64,000 nt of DNA, from contig VOIU01000004.1 of the NCBI GenBank assembly GCA_007896885.1, positions 186,001 through 250,000 of the forward strand, in the 5' to 3' direction. Each line of letters begins with the position of its first letter. Position 1 is the first letter of the stretch. Both the position numbers and the translations under genes were made by a program. Below the pieces are notes generated by a model. The model worked only from the letters and a program-made list of their open reading frames with translations. It was not told the origin of the DNA and made no database searches. Origin of the DNA: Bacteroidaceae bacterium HV4-6-C5C. GTDB lineage: Bacteria; Bacteroidota; Bacteroidia; Bacteroidales; Bacteroidaceae. Below, piece after piece: positions 38,148 through 47,320 of the stretch.

Positions 38148-39323
38148 ATGGCAATAGAAAATTTCAATATAATCCAAGCTCTTTGTAGATCAGCATTATC
38201 CACTCCTAATAATGCCGTATTACAGCAGATTACTAGACTGAAAGACGCACTAAAAAAAGCAGGACACGACAAAGAGGCGAAATCTCTTGAGTCTTTATTG
38301 GCGTCATCTCATAAATCACTTGAAATGACTCCAAGCAAAATCAGACAATCTTTTGCAATAGGAAAAGGAGATGAACTAACGTCTAAGACCCCTGTCCCAG
38401 TCGATAAAGAAACTTCAACGCCATTGGCTGAGATACATTTTGGGAATGACCTACCTGACGAAATTCCTGTTTTTGAAGAGAATATTAGAGAAGCTATTTA
38501 TTCCATTATTACCGAATGGACTAAGTTCGATAAATTACTTGAAATAGAGGCATTTCCTGCCAGTTCGTGTTTAATATATGGACTACCCGGAACAGGTAAA
38601 ACCCATTTGGCAAAATGGATTGCGAAACAGATTGGACTTCCAGTAGTTTTAGCTCGATTAGAAGGTCTAATGTCTTCGTTTTTGGGTACAACTGCAAAAA
38701 ACATTGGGAATTTATTTGCTTTTGCCAATAGATATAATTGCGTACTCCTTCTTGATGAATTTGACGCAATTGCAAAACTCAGGAATGATCCGCAAGAAGT
38801 GGGCGAAGTTAAAAGAGTTGTAAATACATTGTTGCAATGTCTAGACAGCAGAAAAGACCAAGGCTTTACAATTGGGGTTACAAATCACGAAACGCTATTA
38901 GATCCTGCTATCTGGAGAAGATTTGATATTCAAATTGAAATTCCAAAGCCATCTCCAATGGTTGCAATTTCATTGCTGAGAAAATTTCTACAACCACTGG
39001 AGTTTGCTGAGAATGAGATGAAATTGTTTGCTTGGTGTATTGAAGATTCTACTGGAGCAGATGTTGAAACGTTAGCGAAATGGATCAAAAGATCGCATAT
39101 AGTTGATAAGGAGATGACTATTTCACACATGGTAAGGCAATTTGCACTTTTAAATTCAGGACGAGTAGATGAAAGAAAGAGAAGCGTTATCCTTAGTAAT
39201 GATGAAGAATTTATCAATGCTCTAATAGAGGATGATAAATATTCTTTTAAACAAGTTGATATTGCACCATTGTTTGGAATGACAACGTCTTCATTAAGTA
39301 AACTTAAATCAAAAATGAAATAA
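38148..39323 (+). CDS. AAA-family ATPase of the AAA-subtilase module
   Basis: This 391-aa protein has an AAA ATPase core from about residue 95 to 310. Walker A is GLPGTGKT (Lys151), Walker B is LLLDEFDAIA (Asp203-Glu204), and a sensor/arginine region is present at NHETLLDPAIWRRFD. The first 90 residues are helical without a known domain. The last 25 (VDIAPLFGMTTSSLSKLKSK) look like a helix-turn-helix. It resembles the small AAA ATPases encoded before stand-alone subtilases. The protease gene follows after 15 bases. It may gate or load the protease, as AAA partners do, but this is inference. Confidence 0.8.
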   Translation: MAIENFNIIQALCRSALSTPNNAVLQQITRLKDALKKAGHDKEAKSLESLLASSHKSLEMTPSKIRQSFAIGKGDELTSKTPVPVDKETSTPLAEIHFGNDLPDEIPVFEENIREAIYSIITEWTKFDKLLEIEAFPASSCLIYGLPGTGKTHLAKWIAKQIGLPVVLARLEGLMSSFLGTTAKNIGNLFAFANRYNCVLLLDEFDAIAKLRNDPQEVGEVKRVVNTLLQCLDSRKDQGFTIGVTNHETLLDPAIWRRFDIQIEIPKPSPMVAISLLRKFLQPLEFAENEMKLFAWCIEDSTGADVETLAKWIKRSHIVDKEMTISHMVRQFALLNSGRVDERKRSVILSNDEEFINALIEDDKYSFKQVDIAPLFGMTTSSLSKLKSKMK

Positions 39324-39338
39324 TAAAAACTATATACT

Positions 39339-41816
39339 ATGGCAAATAGTCCAATTCAAGTGGTATTAAATACCAGCAACTTCATTGAAGATATAGAAAA
39401 TCCGAGAGGAGGATCATTTACGGATTTTTTTGAAGATAAAGATTCCGAGTTTATTGAACATAGAGATTCTTTATCTCAGCAATTGTGTGAAATAAAAGAT
39501 ATACAAATCAGTAATGAATTTGCCCCGATTTCATATGCAAAAATAACTTTGCGGCAATCTGCATTGGCCAAAAGTCATCGTCCTTCTAAGGCTATGTTTA
39601 GCCCTGAAATTGCTCCAATTGTTGGGGCTGGAGAATTAGGAGAGTTATTTGTCGAATTGTCCCCTGAAAGCATTGAACGAGTTTCTTCCAGCATGGGAAA
39701 AGCAGAAACAACAACACGAAAAAAAATCGTAGATGGGAAAGAAGTTTCTGCTCCCAGTCGCATGCGGAGTGAAATAGGTGCCATAGACCATATCTCTGTA
39801 CATGAGAAAAGTGATAAACGGAAATTTTCTGTTACCGAAGCTATAAATTGGCTTTCAGATCCATGTTCAGGCGGAGCTTATATTATTGAATTGTTTGATG
39901 ATCCACCTGCAAAAAAAGACTGGGATACATTAACTATTCAGAAAAGACAGCTGTTCAGCAGTTTTATCAACGGGTTAGAAACTTTTGATTCTGGATTGTT
40001 TGCTATTAAAATAAGGCAAGACAAAGCTGCTGCGGTACTATTCGGAGTAAAACTGGAAGAAGGAGGAACTCCTATTGTTCAAATGTTTCCGATGCAATCA
40101 TCCGCTGCAAAGAATAATAATAGGAAGCCCGTGAATCTCAATCCGGAGCTACATGCCAAGCTGTTGGATTTTTTGGACAGACATCCTCTCGTGAAAAGAA
40201 TAATGTTACCTCCAATAATAACAAAAAGTGGTGCTCCCGCTTTACCTTTTAAAGGCACTCCTGCAACAATGCCTATCGTTGATGAAAAAACTAGCTATCC
40301 TAAATTATGCATTGTCGATGGAGGTGTTTCGGACATATTTGGAAGTTGGATTCAAGATAGATGGGGGCTTGTTAGTCCTGATGATAAAAATGAACATCAT
40401 GGGAGCTTTATTGCAGGATTGGCTGTTCTTGGGCGAGATTTGAATGGAGAAGATGTTTGTAAAGAAAAAAATGGCTGTCACATTATTGATTTGGACATTT
40501 ATCCATCTCAGTTTTACGATTCATACTATTCTAAACCGTTGGAATTTTTCAATGAGCTTGAAATAGCTGTACAAGATTTAAAAGCTAGGACTGGTGTACG
40601 TATCTTTAATTTCAGTCTTAATATTGAGGAACATGTTACATCAAGCGGATATAGTATTCCCGCCCAGATCTTAGATAAAATCGCAGAGGATAATGATGTC
40701 ATTTTCATCATATCCGCAGGAAATACTCATCCTAGTCATGCCAGAAAGGAATGGCCTTCAGATCCAGTTGAAGCTTTAAAAACTCTTGTATCTACAAGAA
40801 ATGATTCATTAAAGGTTCCTGCTGAAAGCTGTCGAAACATTAGTGTTTCAGCTCTAAATCCCCCCGACATGAGTAGCGTTGTTCCTTACGGACTTAGTAA
40901 TTATAGTTGTCGAGGTGTAAGTTCAAGAACTGGCTTGAAGCCAGATTTAGCTCACATTGGAGGTTCGGGGACAAAACACCATATAGAAGGACATGGGCTT
41001 TACTCAGTCAATGAACATGGGAATATCGAAGATGGGTGTGGAACAAGTTATGCAGCTCCCAATGTAGCAAAGACAATCGCAAGCTTAGAAAATGCAATAG
41101 AAGGCGATGTATCTCGTGAAACATTGATGGCTCTTTCAATACATCATGCCATACTACCTGAACCATTCAGTGAAAAGCAACTCAATACAGTTGCCAAGCA
41201 TTTAGTTGGTTTTGGAATGCCTCAAAGCTCTCAAGAGATATTAGAAGGTGGAGACAATGCCATAACTTTAGTATTTGCAAACAGAATTACGATAGGACGA
41301 AAATTAAGTTTTCGTTTTACATGGCCTTCATGCTTAGTAAAGAATGGTAAATGTACGGGACAGGCTAAATTGACAATAGTAAGCACTCCTCCATTGAATT
41401 ATCGGTATGGCTCCGAGTTTATCCGAGTTAATATAGACGCTCGGTTGAGACAGCTTCAAAACAATGGAAGATACTCAGGTCGCTTAAATGCTATTTATAC
41501 GCCCGAAACGGGAGATGGAGGCCTCTATGAAAAAGATCAAATAGAGCATTCATTTAAGTGGAGTCCTGTAAAAGTTTATGAGAAGAAATTCCCTCGTGGC
41601 ATAGGCCCTTCTACCGATTGGAGTTTAGATGTAGAGTATCTTACACGAGATGGAGAAAAAATACCTCAAAATGGCATTCCATTCACAGCAATACTTACAA
41701 TATTCGATCCAAACAATGAAGAGCCTGTATTTAACGATATGAGACAAACATTACAATCAATAGGCGTACAAACAGTTGACATAAAAACTGCTGCACGCAT
41801 TGTTTCCAGAGTTTAA
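39339..41816 (+). CDS. Large subtilisin-like serine protease (S8 family) of the AAA-subtilase module
   Basis: This 825-aa protein has no signal peptide, so it should act in the cytoplasm. The S8 catalytic domain covers about residues 320-605. The triad is Asp327 (CIVDGGVSD), His354 (HHGSFIAG) and Ser570 (GCGTSYAAP), with the oxyanion Asn in SAGNTHPSH. All three are intact. The N-terminal 310 residues have no recognised domain and are too long for a usual subtilisin propeptide. The C-terminal 210 residues are beta-rich. Cytoplasmic subtilases paired with AAA ATPases are found as accessory cargo and may be defence proteases activated by infection. Confidence 0.85.
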   Translation: MANSPIQVVLNTSNFIEDIENPRGGSFTDFFEDKDSEFIEHRDSLSQQLCEIKDIQISNEFAPISYAKITLRQSALAKSHRPSKAMFSPEIAPIVGAGELGELFVELSPESIERVSSSMGKAETTTRKKIVDGKEVSAPSRMRSEIGAIDHISVHEKSDKRKFSVTEAINWLSDPCSGGAYIIELFDDPPAKKDWDTLTIQKRQLFSSFINGLETFDSGLFAIKIRQDKAAAVLFGVKLEEGGTPIVQMFPMQSSAAKNNNRKPVNLNPELHAKLLDFLDRHPLVKRIMLPPIITKSGAPALPFKGTPATMPIVDEKTSYPKLCIVDGGVSDIFGSWIQDRWGLVSPDDKNEHHGSFIAGLAVLGRDLNGEDVCKEKNGCHIIDLDIYPSQFYDSYYSKPLEFFNELEIAVQDLKARTGVRIFNFSLNIEEHVTSSGYSIPAQILDKIAEDNDVIFIISAGNTHPSHARKEWPSDPVEALKTLVSTRNDSLKVPAESCRNISVSALNPPDMSSVVPYGLSNYSCRGVSSRTGLKPDLAHIGGSGTKHHIEGHGLYSVNEHGNIEDGCGTSYAAPNVAKTIASLENAIEGDVSRETLMALSIHHAILPEPFSEKQLNTVAKHLVGFGMPQSSQEILEGGDNAITLVFANRITIGRKLSFRFTWPSCLVKNGKCTGQAKLTIVSTPPLNYRYGSEFIRVNIDARLRQLQNNGRYSGRLNAIYTPETGDGGLYEKDQIEHSFKWSPVKVYEKKFPRGIGPSTDWSLDVEYLTRDGEKIPQNGIPFTAILTIFDPNNEEPVFNDMRQTLQSIGVQTVDIKTAARIVSRV

Positions 41817-41833
41817 TTTTAAAAATAATATAT

Positions 41834-42064
41834 ATGAGAAAAAATTATCATGTTACAAAAACAAACGACGGATGGCAAGGAAAACTTGAAAAAGGACAAA
41901 GGGCATCAGTTACTGGATCTACAAAGAGTGAGGTTGTTCAAAAGACAATAGCAATTGCAAAAAATCAACCAAGTGCATCTATAAAAATCCATAAAGGAGA
42001 TGGAAAAATTCAAGAGGAAAGAACTTATCCAAGAAAATCAGACCCTTGTCCACCAAAAGGTTAA
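41834..42064 (+). CDS. Small DUF2188-like protein of the AAA-subtilase module
   Basis: This 76-aa protein has the outline of DUF2188 (YHVTKTNDGWQGKLEKG near the start, IKIHKGDGKIQEERTYP near the end). The family is of unknown function. It starts 17 bases after the protease gene and ends at a strong hairpin terminator, so it is the third gene of the operon. As the only other product of the operon it could be a substrate, an inhibitor or an adaptor of the protease; nothing in the sequence decides this. Confidence 0.6.
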   Translation: MRKNYHVTKTNDGWQGKLEKGQRASVTGSTKSEVVQKTIAIAKNQPSASIKIHKGDGKIQEERTYPRKSDPCPPKG

Positions 42065-42076
42065 TTTGTTGTAGGC

Positions 42077-42113
42077 AAAAAAGATTGATAATAGGTATTG
42101 TCAATCTTTTTTT
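42077..42113. terminator. Bidirectional terminator between the AAA-subtilase module and mobC
   Basis: AAAAAAGATTGA pairs with TCAATCTTTTTT, and the inner bases extend the stem. T-runs lie on both strands. Confidence 0.8.
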
Positions 42114-42115
42114 AA

Positions 42116-44122
42116 TTACTCCTGTTGTAACAAATGAGCCAACGCAGGGTCGTCTTTAATCCGTCGCAATTCTTCGGCAACAATCTGTTTCGTTTCAACT
42201 TTGATACGGTCGTAATTTTCTTTAATCATATCTTTCATGCGATTAACTCCGTTTTCGTCCGTGAAATCCGTAATAACCGGAATAGGCTGATACGCCTTTG
42301 TTTCGGCGGCAACTTTCGCATTATCAACTACAATTTCGCAATGGAAAATCTTCTGCTCGATACGCTCGTCGAAATTGTCCGCAATAGCTCCGACAAACAG
42401 ACCCTGTGTAAGATTGGAGATTTTGGACGGTGGTATCAGGCTATCCATTTGGGTACTGATAGAGGTCGATTTATCATTACGATTAATAGTCATAGACTGC
42501 CGTTTTTGTAAGACTTTACCGAACCTGTCGGAAAGCGTTTTGGCTGTTTCTCCAACTACCTGACCGGAGAAAATATTGCCGACCGTGTTCATCACTACTT
42601 TCGCTTCCTTGTCGCCGTAATCCCTTGTTAATTGGGAGAAATCCTGAAAACCCAAAAGAACAGCTACTTTGTTACTTCTGGCGGTTGCTATCAGGTTGTC
42701 CAAACCCTTAAAATATATCGTAGGAAGCTCGTCAATAACAACTGAACTTTTCAACTGTCCCTTTTTGTTGATTAATTTCACAATACGGGAATTGTAAAGT
42801 CCCAACGCCGCACCATAAATATTTTGTCGGTCAGGATTATTACCAACTACCAACACTTTGGGATCATCAGGATTGTTTATGTCAAGTGTAAATTCATCGC
42901 CACTCATAACCCAATATAATTGGGGCGAAATCATCCTTGATAGTGGAATTTTTGCACTTGCTATCTGTCCCATTAATTGATCAGCCGCACCGCCTAACCA
43001 AGCATCCATAAAGGGACTCAGATAATTTTCAAGTTCGGGATATGAGGTTAGAATTGGGAAAATGTCTTCGTAGCGTTTGTTCAGGAACTCAATCGCGTGA
43101 GGGAAGGTGCAATACTTCCCATCCTGATAAATGCGGAGATACCAAATTATAGAAGCAAACAGGATAATCGGAGATTCCACAAAAAAGTCGCCTTGTTTCT
43201 GCACCCACGTTTTATTCAAGTTGAGCATTATGGTATAGGCACTTTCATAAGCATCCGAAATATCGTCCATAAAGGACGGATTGATTGGATTGCAACGGTG
43301 TGAACGTGAAGGGTCATCGAAGTTTATCACATAGAAAGTCGGCACTTTCTTATATCCTGATTGATTGTTTAATAAATGGTTGTAAGCAATCATCGACAAG
43401 TCCGGAAACTTAAAGTCGTACACATACATCGAAAATCCCTTCTCTATCTGCTGTTTCATATACTGATTAACAACAGCGTATGACTTACCCGAACCGGGAG
43501 TTCCCAACACAATGGAAGCACGAAACGGATTTACAACGTTTATCCAACCCCGCCACTCTTTTTTCTTATACCAAAATTTAGTAGGTAGATTTACAGAATA
43601 TTCACTTTGTAATAAACGTGTCTCTTGCATAAAGGATTCATTTTCTGTATTAAAAACATCGTCCATCAGATTGTTTTTGAGTAGTCGGCTCATCCATAAC
43701 CCGCCAACCAGCAAACACAAGTAACCTATTGTCAGTGTGAAGATATAGAAACTTGCTGTTGCCGATGCCGGTAATGCAAGGTCAAGTATCCACCAGTTCA
43801 TAAAGAACAGGATAAAACCCATAGCCAGAAAAACACAGATTTTCGTCCAAGTTATTTTTTCCTCTTTAACACCTTTCGTCCCCAAACAGGAAAGAGCGAG
43901 AAAAACGAGTGCGAACAGCTTTGTGTAAAGGATATTTCCGAATAATCCGGCTGTACGGTCAAAGTTTAGCAGTATCTTATCTACTACTGAAATATTGATT
44001 CCCCATTCCCGAAAGGCATAGTAACAAAACCAATATATATTCATCACTACGAACAATATGCTGATTGCCCGCATAAATTCCATCACTTTGGCAAGTCCTC
44101 TTAAATCATCTTCTTGTTGCAT
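42116..44122 (-). CDS. mobC: Conjugation coupling protein, VirD4/TraG family (MobC of CTnDOT)
   Basis: This 668-aa type IV coupling protein brings the relaxase-DNA complex to the secretion channel. Four hydrophobic segments lie in the N-terminal 160 residues. The Walker A site is in VLGTPGSGKSYAVV (about 207-220), and the Walker B-like element is SSVVIDELPTIYFKGLD. The TraD/VirD4 signature NPDRQNIYGAALGLYNS is present. It is the third gene of the mob block, separated by 43 bases from mobB. It acts at the inner membrane. Confidence 0.9.
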   Translation of the reverse strand: MQQEDDLRGLAKVMEFMRAISILFVVMNIYWFCYYAFREWGINISVVDKILLNFDRTAGLFGNILYTKLFALVFLALSCLGTKGVKEEKITWTKICVFLAMGFILFFMNWWILDLALPASATASFYIFTLTIGYLCLLVGGLWMSRLLKNNLMDDVFNTENESFMQETRLLQSEYSVNLPTKFWYKKKEWRGWINVVNPFRASIVLGTPGSGKSYAVVNQYMKQQIEKGFSMYVYDFKFPDLSMIAYNHLLNNQSGYKKVPTFYVINFDDPSRSHRCNPINPSFMDDISDAYESAYTIMLNLNKTWVQKQGDFFVESPIILFASIIWYLRIYQDGKYCTFPHAIEFLNKRYEDIFPILTSYPELENYLSPFMDAWLGGAADQLMGQIASAKIPLSRMISPQLYWVMSGDEFTLDINNPDDPKVLVVGNNPDRQNIYGAALGLYNSRIVKLINKKGQLKSSVVIDELPTIYFKGLDNLIATARSNKVAVLLGFQDFSQLTRDYGDKEAKVVMNTVGNIFSGQVVGETAKTLSDRFGKVLQKRQSMTINRNDKSTSISTQMDSLIPPSKISNLTQGLFVGAIADNFDERIEQKIFHCEIVVDNAKVAAETKAYQPIPVITDFTDENGVNRMKDMIKENYDRIKVETKQIVAEELRRIKDDPALAHLLQQE

Positions 44123-44165
44123 TTTATTGAAAAATTAAATTGTTATTAAATCAATGAATTGTCTT

Positions 44166-45422
44166 TTACATCTGCCTTCCATACCTGCGTTTTTTCTTTT
44201 TCTTGCGATATGGTAACGGCATTTCATCTTTCGGGTGGTTCTCCGGTTCGGGAGAAAGAATTGAGAAAATTCCACCCAAACCACTATCCGAAGAATGGCT
44301 GTTTTCAAAATTCAGTTGTTCCGGCTTTTTGTAAACATCGGATAAGCGGGTTTCCTGTGCCGATTCCTGTATCGGTTCCTGTTTGCCACCAAACAAGTCA
44401 TTAAATACATTGGCGGAATAGTCTTTGCCCAATCGTGAGCCGTTCAAAACGGTGCGTGTGGTGTGGTCTATGAATGTTGCTCCATAGATCCGTCCTTCAT
44501 CGTTTCGCCTGAATAAGACATCAATACCCTGCTGCCTTAACTTCGCTCGGAACTCGTTTTCGCTTGGGCAACTCTGTTTAGCTTCCGAAACGGCTTTAAG
44601 GGTATGCGCTTTCAGGTTCTTGGATTTGATACGTTCGGCAGATTTCGCCATACGTTTTTCAAGTCCGTCGTAACCGACTGATTTCCCAAATATGGAAGAC
44701 TTTAACGGATTGCTTACTTTGTTACCTTCGCTATCCATTGCCGAATAAAGCAAGCCCCGATATGGTTTGCCTTTCGCTTCGCCTGTCAGTTCCTCCACAT
44801 TAATATTATAGAGAGAAAGAACGGCTTTATATTCCCCCATACTTTGAAAATGGTACATACTCGCCAACGGTTTGATAACCGAAGCAATCTGCTTTTTCAA
44901 GTCGCCTTTCGACGCATCGACAGGTGTAAGCTCCCATTGCTCGGAGCGTTTTTGTCCCTCTGCCGGATGCAGGTTGTATTTGCGTTCCAACTGTTCGGTT
45001 ATTTCCTTACTGTGTTCGTGTTCCCTGTATCCGTCAATCTTTTTGCCTGTACTATCTACCCGAAGTGATACAATATGTATATGTTCCCGCCCGATGTCCT
45101 CGTGCTTAAAAATAAGGTAAGGTTGATTTCCGTATCCCAACTTTTCCATATACTCCCGTCCGATGTCTGTCAGTTGGTCGTCCGTCAGACGGTCATCCGG
45201 ATGCGGATTCAACGACACGTGAAAAACAGGTTTCTCGGTACGGAAGTGAGCCGGAACGAACTGCATAAAATCATTCATACATTCGGTTACATTAAAATGT
45301 CCGTCGGTAGGTTCAAAGACAAGATTGCTTCCCAAAACCTTGCCTAAACCCTCGTCCACCTTCTCTTGATTGTAAGCCAACGCACCGTAGAGGTTACTTC
45401 CCACGTTTATTTTTGCAACCAT
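44166..45422 (-). CDS. mobB: Relaxase MobB
   Basis: This 418-aa relaxase belongs to the MobP/MobB type common in Bacteroides CTns. The N-terminal relaxase domain has the histidine motif EHIHIVSLRVD (near residue 118-128) preceded by FHVSLNPHPDD. A conserved Tyr or Ser near the start (SNLYGALAYNQEK) would attack DNA. It nicks at oriT and stays bound to the 5' end. The start overlaps the mobA stop. The C-terminal 60 residues are low-complexity and basic. Confidence 0.9.
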   Translation of the reverse strand: MVAKINVGSNLYGALAYNQEKVDEGLGKVLGSNLVFEPTDGHFNVTECMNDFMQFVPAHFRTEKPVFHVSLNPHPDDRLTDDQLTDIGREYMEKLGYGNQPYLIFKHEDIGREHIHIVSLRVDSTGKKIDGYREHEHSKEITEQLERKYNLHPAEGQKRSEQWELTPVDASKGDLKKQIASVIKPLASMYHFQSMGEYKAVLSLYNINVEELTGEAKGKPYRGLLYSAMDSEGNKVSNPLKSSIFGKSVGYDGLEKRMAKSAERIKSKNLKAHTLKAVSEAKQSCPSENEFRAKLRQQGIDVLFRRNDEGRIYGATFIDHTTRTVLNGSRLGKDYSANVFNDLFGGKQEPIQESAQETRLSDVYKKPEQLNFENSHSSDSGLGGIFSILSPEPENHPKDEMPLPYRKKKKKRRYGRQM

Positions 45423-45844
45423 TCTGTCTTAAATTCTTCCGATAATTCCAGGATTTTCTTTCCGATTTCCACCAGTTCGATAGTCGCTTTTTCCAATTTG
45501 TAAAGCAATGCAAGCGTTTTTTTCTCCGAAAAATGGCTGTGCAATTCCTTTACAACCTGATTATAATTCACTCCGACGGAGCGGAACTGTGCATAAAAAG
45601 AAGTGAGTTTGGTAACGTATTCCATAGCGGAACGGTCGATTTTTACTACCCGAAACTCGTCCCCGAATACACGGGCAGCGATAAAACGAGCCATAGATTG
45701 CAGTCCCGATTGCTCGAACATCGTGAGAAACCGGGCGTGTTCGGCAGCCGTAAAGTTTACCGAATAACGGTAAGCGGCAGCGTCATTCTTGGGGGGACGT
45801 CCCCCTTTTCCCTTTTTGGGGGAGTTCTTTGCATTTTCATTCAT
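45407..45844 (-). CDS. mobA: Relaxosome accessory protein MobA
   Basis: This 145-aa protein resembles the MobA/MobC relaxosome family of Bacteroides elements. The N-terminal 25 residues are rich in Lys, Gly and Pro, followed by a likely ribbon-helix-helix (about 28-75: RYSVNFTAAEHARFLTMFEQ) and a C-terminal helical tail. It should bind oriT and assist the relaxase. The reverse complement of the recurrent box (GGATTTTTTAGTGGT, 45851-45865) lies 7 bases upstream of the ATG. Confidence 0.82.
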   Translation of the reverse strand: MNENAKNSPKKGKGGRPPKNDAAAYRYSVNFTAAEHARFLTMFEQSGLQSMARFIAARVFGDEFRVVKIDRSAMEYVTKLTSFYAQFRSVGVNYNQVVKELHSHFSEKKTLALLYKLEKATIELVEIGKKILELSEEFKTEWLQK

Positions 45845-46158
45845 TCTGTCGGATTTTTTAGTGGTTCAATCCGTCGTTCCGGCATCCGCCGCCAATCAAT
45901 CATAGCCCGAAATGATTCTTTAAGCAACCCGACTTCGGAGGGTTTGCGTCCCCCTTGTGGGGCAAGCATTTTTTGCAGCAAAACGGTTTCCGTGCAGCAG
46001 AAAATACAGCTTGCTATTTGCCATGTCGCAAATAAAATCTGTCCTGAACAGGGACAGATATGAATGCGAGGGAAACGAGCTAATATGGCGGTCGGATACC
46101 TCCCGACGTTTCATGCTGCAAAGTTACAGGCTAAAGTAACGTGCTGTATTCCACGCAT
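45845..46158. other. Probable oriT region upstream of mobA
   Basis: This non-coding stretch lies between mobA and the traA leader, which is the usual place for oriT in such elements. It has hairpins, among them CCCC-TTGT-GGGG (45951-45962) and GTCGG/CCGAC near 46090-46106. The nick site cannot be recognised from sequence alone. A plus-strand reading frame through the region is not coding. Confidence 0.5.
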
Positions 46159-46198
46159 CGACGCCACTTGCTGCCATACCGACGCCACTTGCTGCCAC
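46159..46198 (+). repeat. Pair of 21-base-period repeats, locus 2
   Basis: CGACGCCACTTGCTGCCA occurs twice, at 46159 and 46180, a spacing of 21 bases. It lies between the probable oriT and the traA leader. Similar pairs are at 37946-37984 (inverted) and 48416-48455. Confidence 0.75.
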
Positions 46199-46239
46199 CT
46201 CGTGAAAAAGTAGTGTGTGGGAGAGTTTTTAGGCGTTTA

Positions 46240-46561
46240 TTTGCCCAGTGATTTATTACTCGATAGCGTAATCAGGCAATAAGACGATTGTAAAATCAAT
46301 TATTCGGGCAATCAAAAAAGTAAGCGATTAATAAATAGCCCGAGCGATTTTCCAATCGACTGACTTTGCAAATAATCAAACGAGCGGTCGATTGATAAAC
46401 TGATAAAGCGATTGATTGATTTAGCGATTAAGCGGAAAATCAAACAGTCAATCTGTCGAATGATAAAACAAACGTGCGATTAATTGACCTGTCGGTCGAA
46501 TGATTAATAAAATGATTAATAAAACGATATATCAATGTTCAACAATTAAAATTTTGAAGTA
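46240..46561 (+). promoter_or_regulatory. traA upstream region with many CGATT-type boxes
   Basis: Over 300 bases of AT-rich DNA carry at least eight copies of CGATT or CGATA, most followed by (A/G)AT, such as GCGATTAATAAA, GCGATTGATTGATTT and GATTAATAAAATGATTAAT. No gene is visible. The repetition suggests a multi-site binding region for a transfer regulator or a partition-like protein, ahead of the traA start at 46562. Confidence 0.5.
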
Positions 46562-47314
46562 ATGGAAAAGAAAACTTTGAACGTGGCTTTCAGCACCCAA
46601 AAGGGCGGAGCCGGAAAAACAACTCTTACCGTGTTGGTAGCTTCCTATTTGCACTATGTGCGTGGCTACAACGTAGCCGTGATTGACTGCGACTTTCCGC
46701 AACATTCGATTTTAGAAATGCGAGAAAGGGATTTGCAAATGTCTATGGACGATGAGCATTACAAGCTCATGGCTTATGAACAATTTTCCACTTTGGGCAA
46801 AAAGGCTTATGAAGTCATAGAGAGCAGCCCCGAAAATGCTATGGAAGATGCAAGGGACGTAATCGAAGAATTGAAGCCCGACTTCGTGTTCTTCGACCTG
46901 CCGGGAACAATCAACAATCCGGCGGTGGTACAAACACTTTCATTCATGGATTACATTATTGCGCCTATTTCTGCCGACCGACTGGTACTGGAAAGCACCC
47001 TGCAATATGTGATTACGGTTAATGATGCCCTGATTACACCCGGCAAAGCCAAAATCAAGGGAATGTATTTGCTTTGGAATCTTGTCGATGGACGGGAGAA
47101 AACCGAACTCTACGAAGTTTACGAAGATGTGATCGACAAACTGGGCTTTTCGCTTTTCAAAACATTCCTGCCCGATAGTAAACGATTTCGCCGTGAGCAA
47201 ACGGTAAGCCACAAAGCCCTGTTCCGCTCTACGCTATTCCCTGCGGATAAGGCATTAGTAAAAGGAAGCAATCTTGATGCCCTGATAGATGAGATGTTGG
47301 AAACTCTAAAATAG
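46562..47314 (+). CDS. traA: ParA-like ATPase TraA
   Basis: This 250-aa protein is a Walker-type ParA/MinD ATPase. Its deviant Walker A is KGGAGKTT (residues 14-21); the Walker B-like segment is FVFFDLPGT (near 107-115). In CTnDOT-type elements the first gene of the tra operon encodes such a protein. Its role may be in positioning or stabilising the element or the transfer machinery. It is followed after 6 bases by traB. Confidence 0.88.
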   Translation: MEKKTLNVAFSTQKGGAGKTTLTVLVASYLHYVRGYNVAVIDCDFPQHSILEMRERDLQMSMDDEHYKLMAYEQFSTLGKKAYEVIESSPENAMEDARDVIEELKPDFVFFDLPGTINNPAVVQTLSFMDYIIAPISADRLVLESTLQYVITVNDALITPGKAKIKGMYLLWNLVDGREKTELYEVYEDVIDKLGFSLFKTFLPDSKRFRREQTVSHKALFRSTLFPADKALVKGSNLDALIDEMLETLK

Positions 47315-47320
47315 TATGTT

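Noticed and set aside
45533..46063. Plus-strand ORF of 176 codons over mobA and its upstream region
   Set aside because: The first half is antisense to mobA, and the second half covers the probable oriT. There is no family resemblance.
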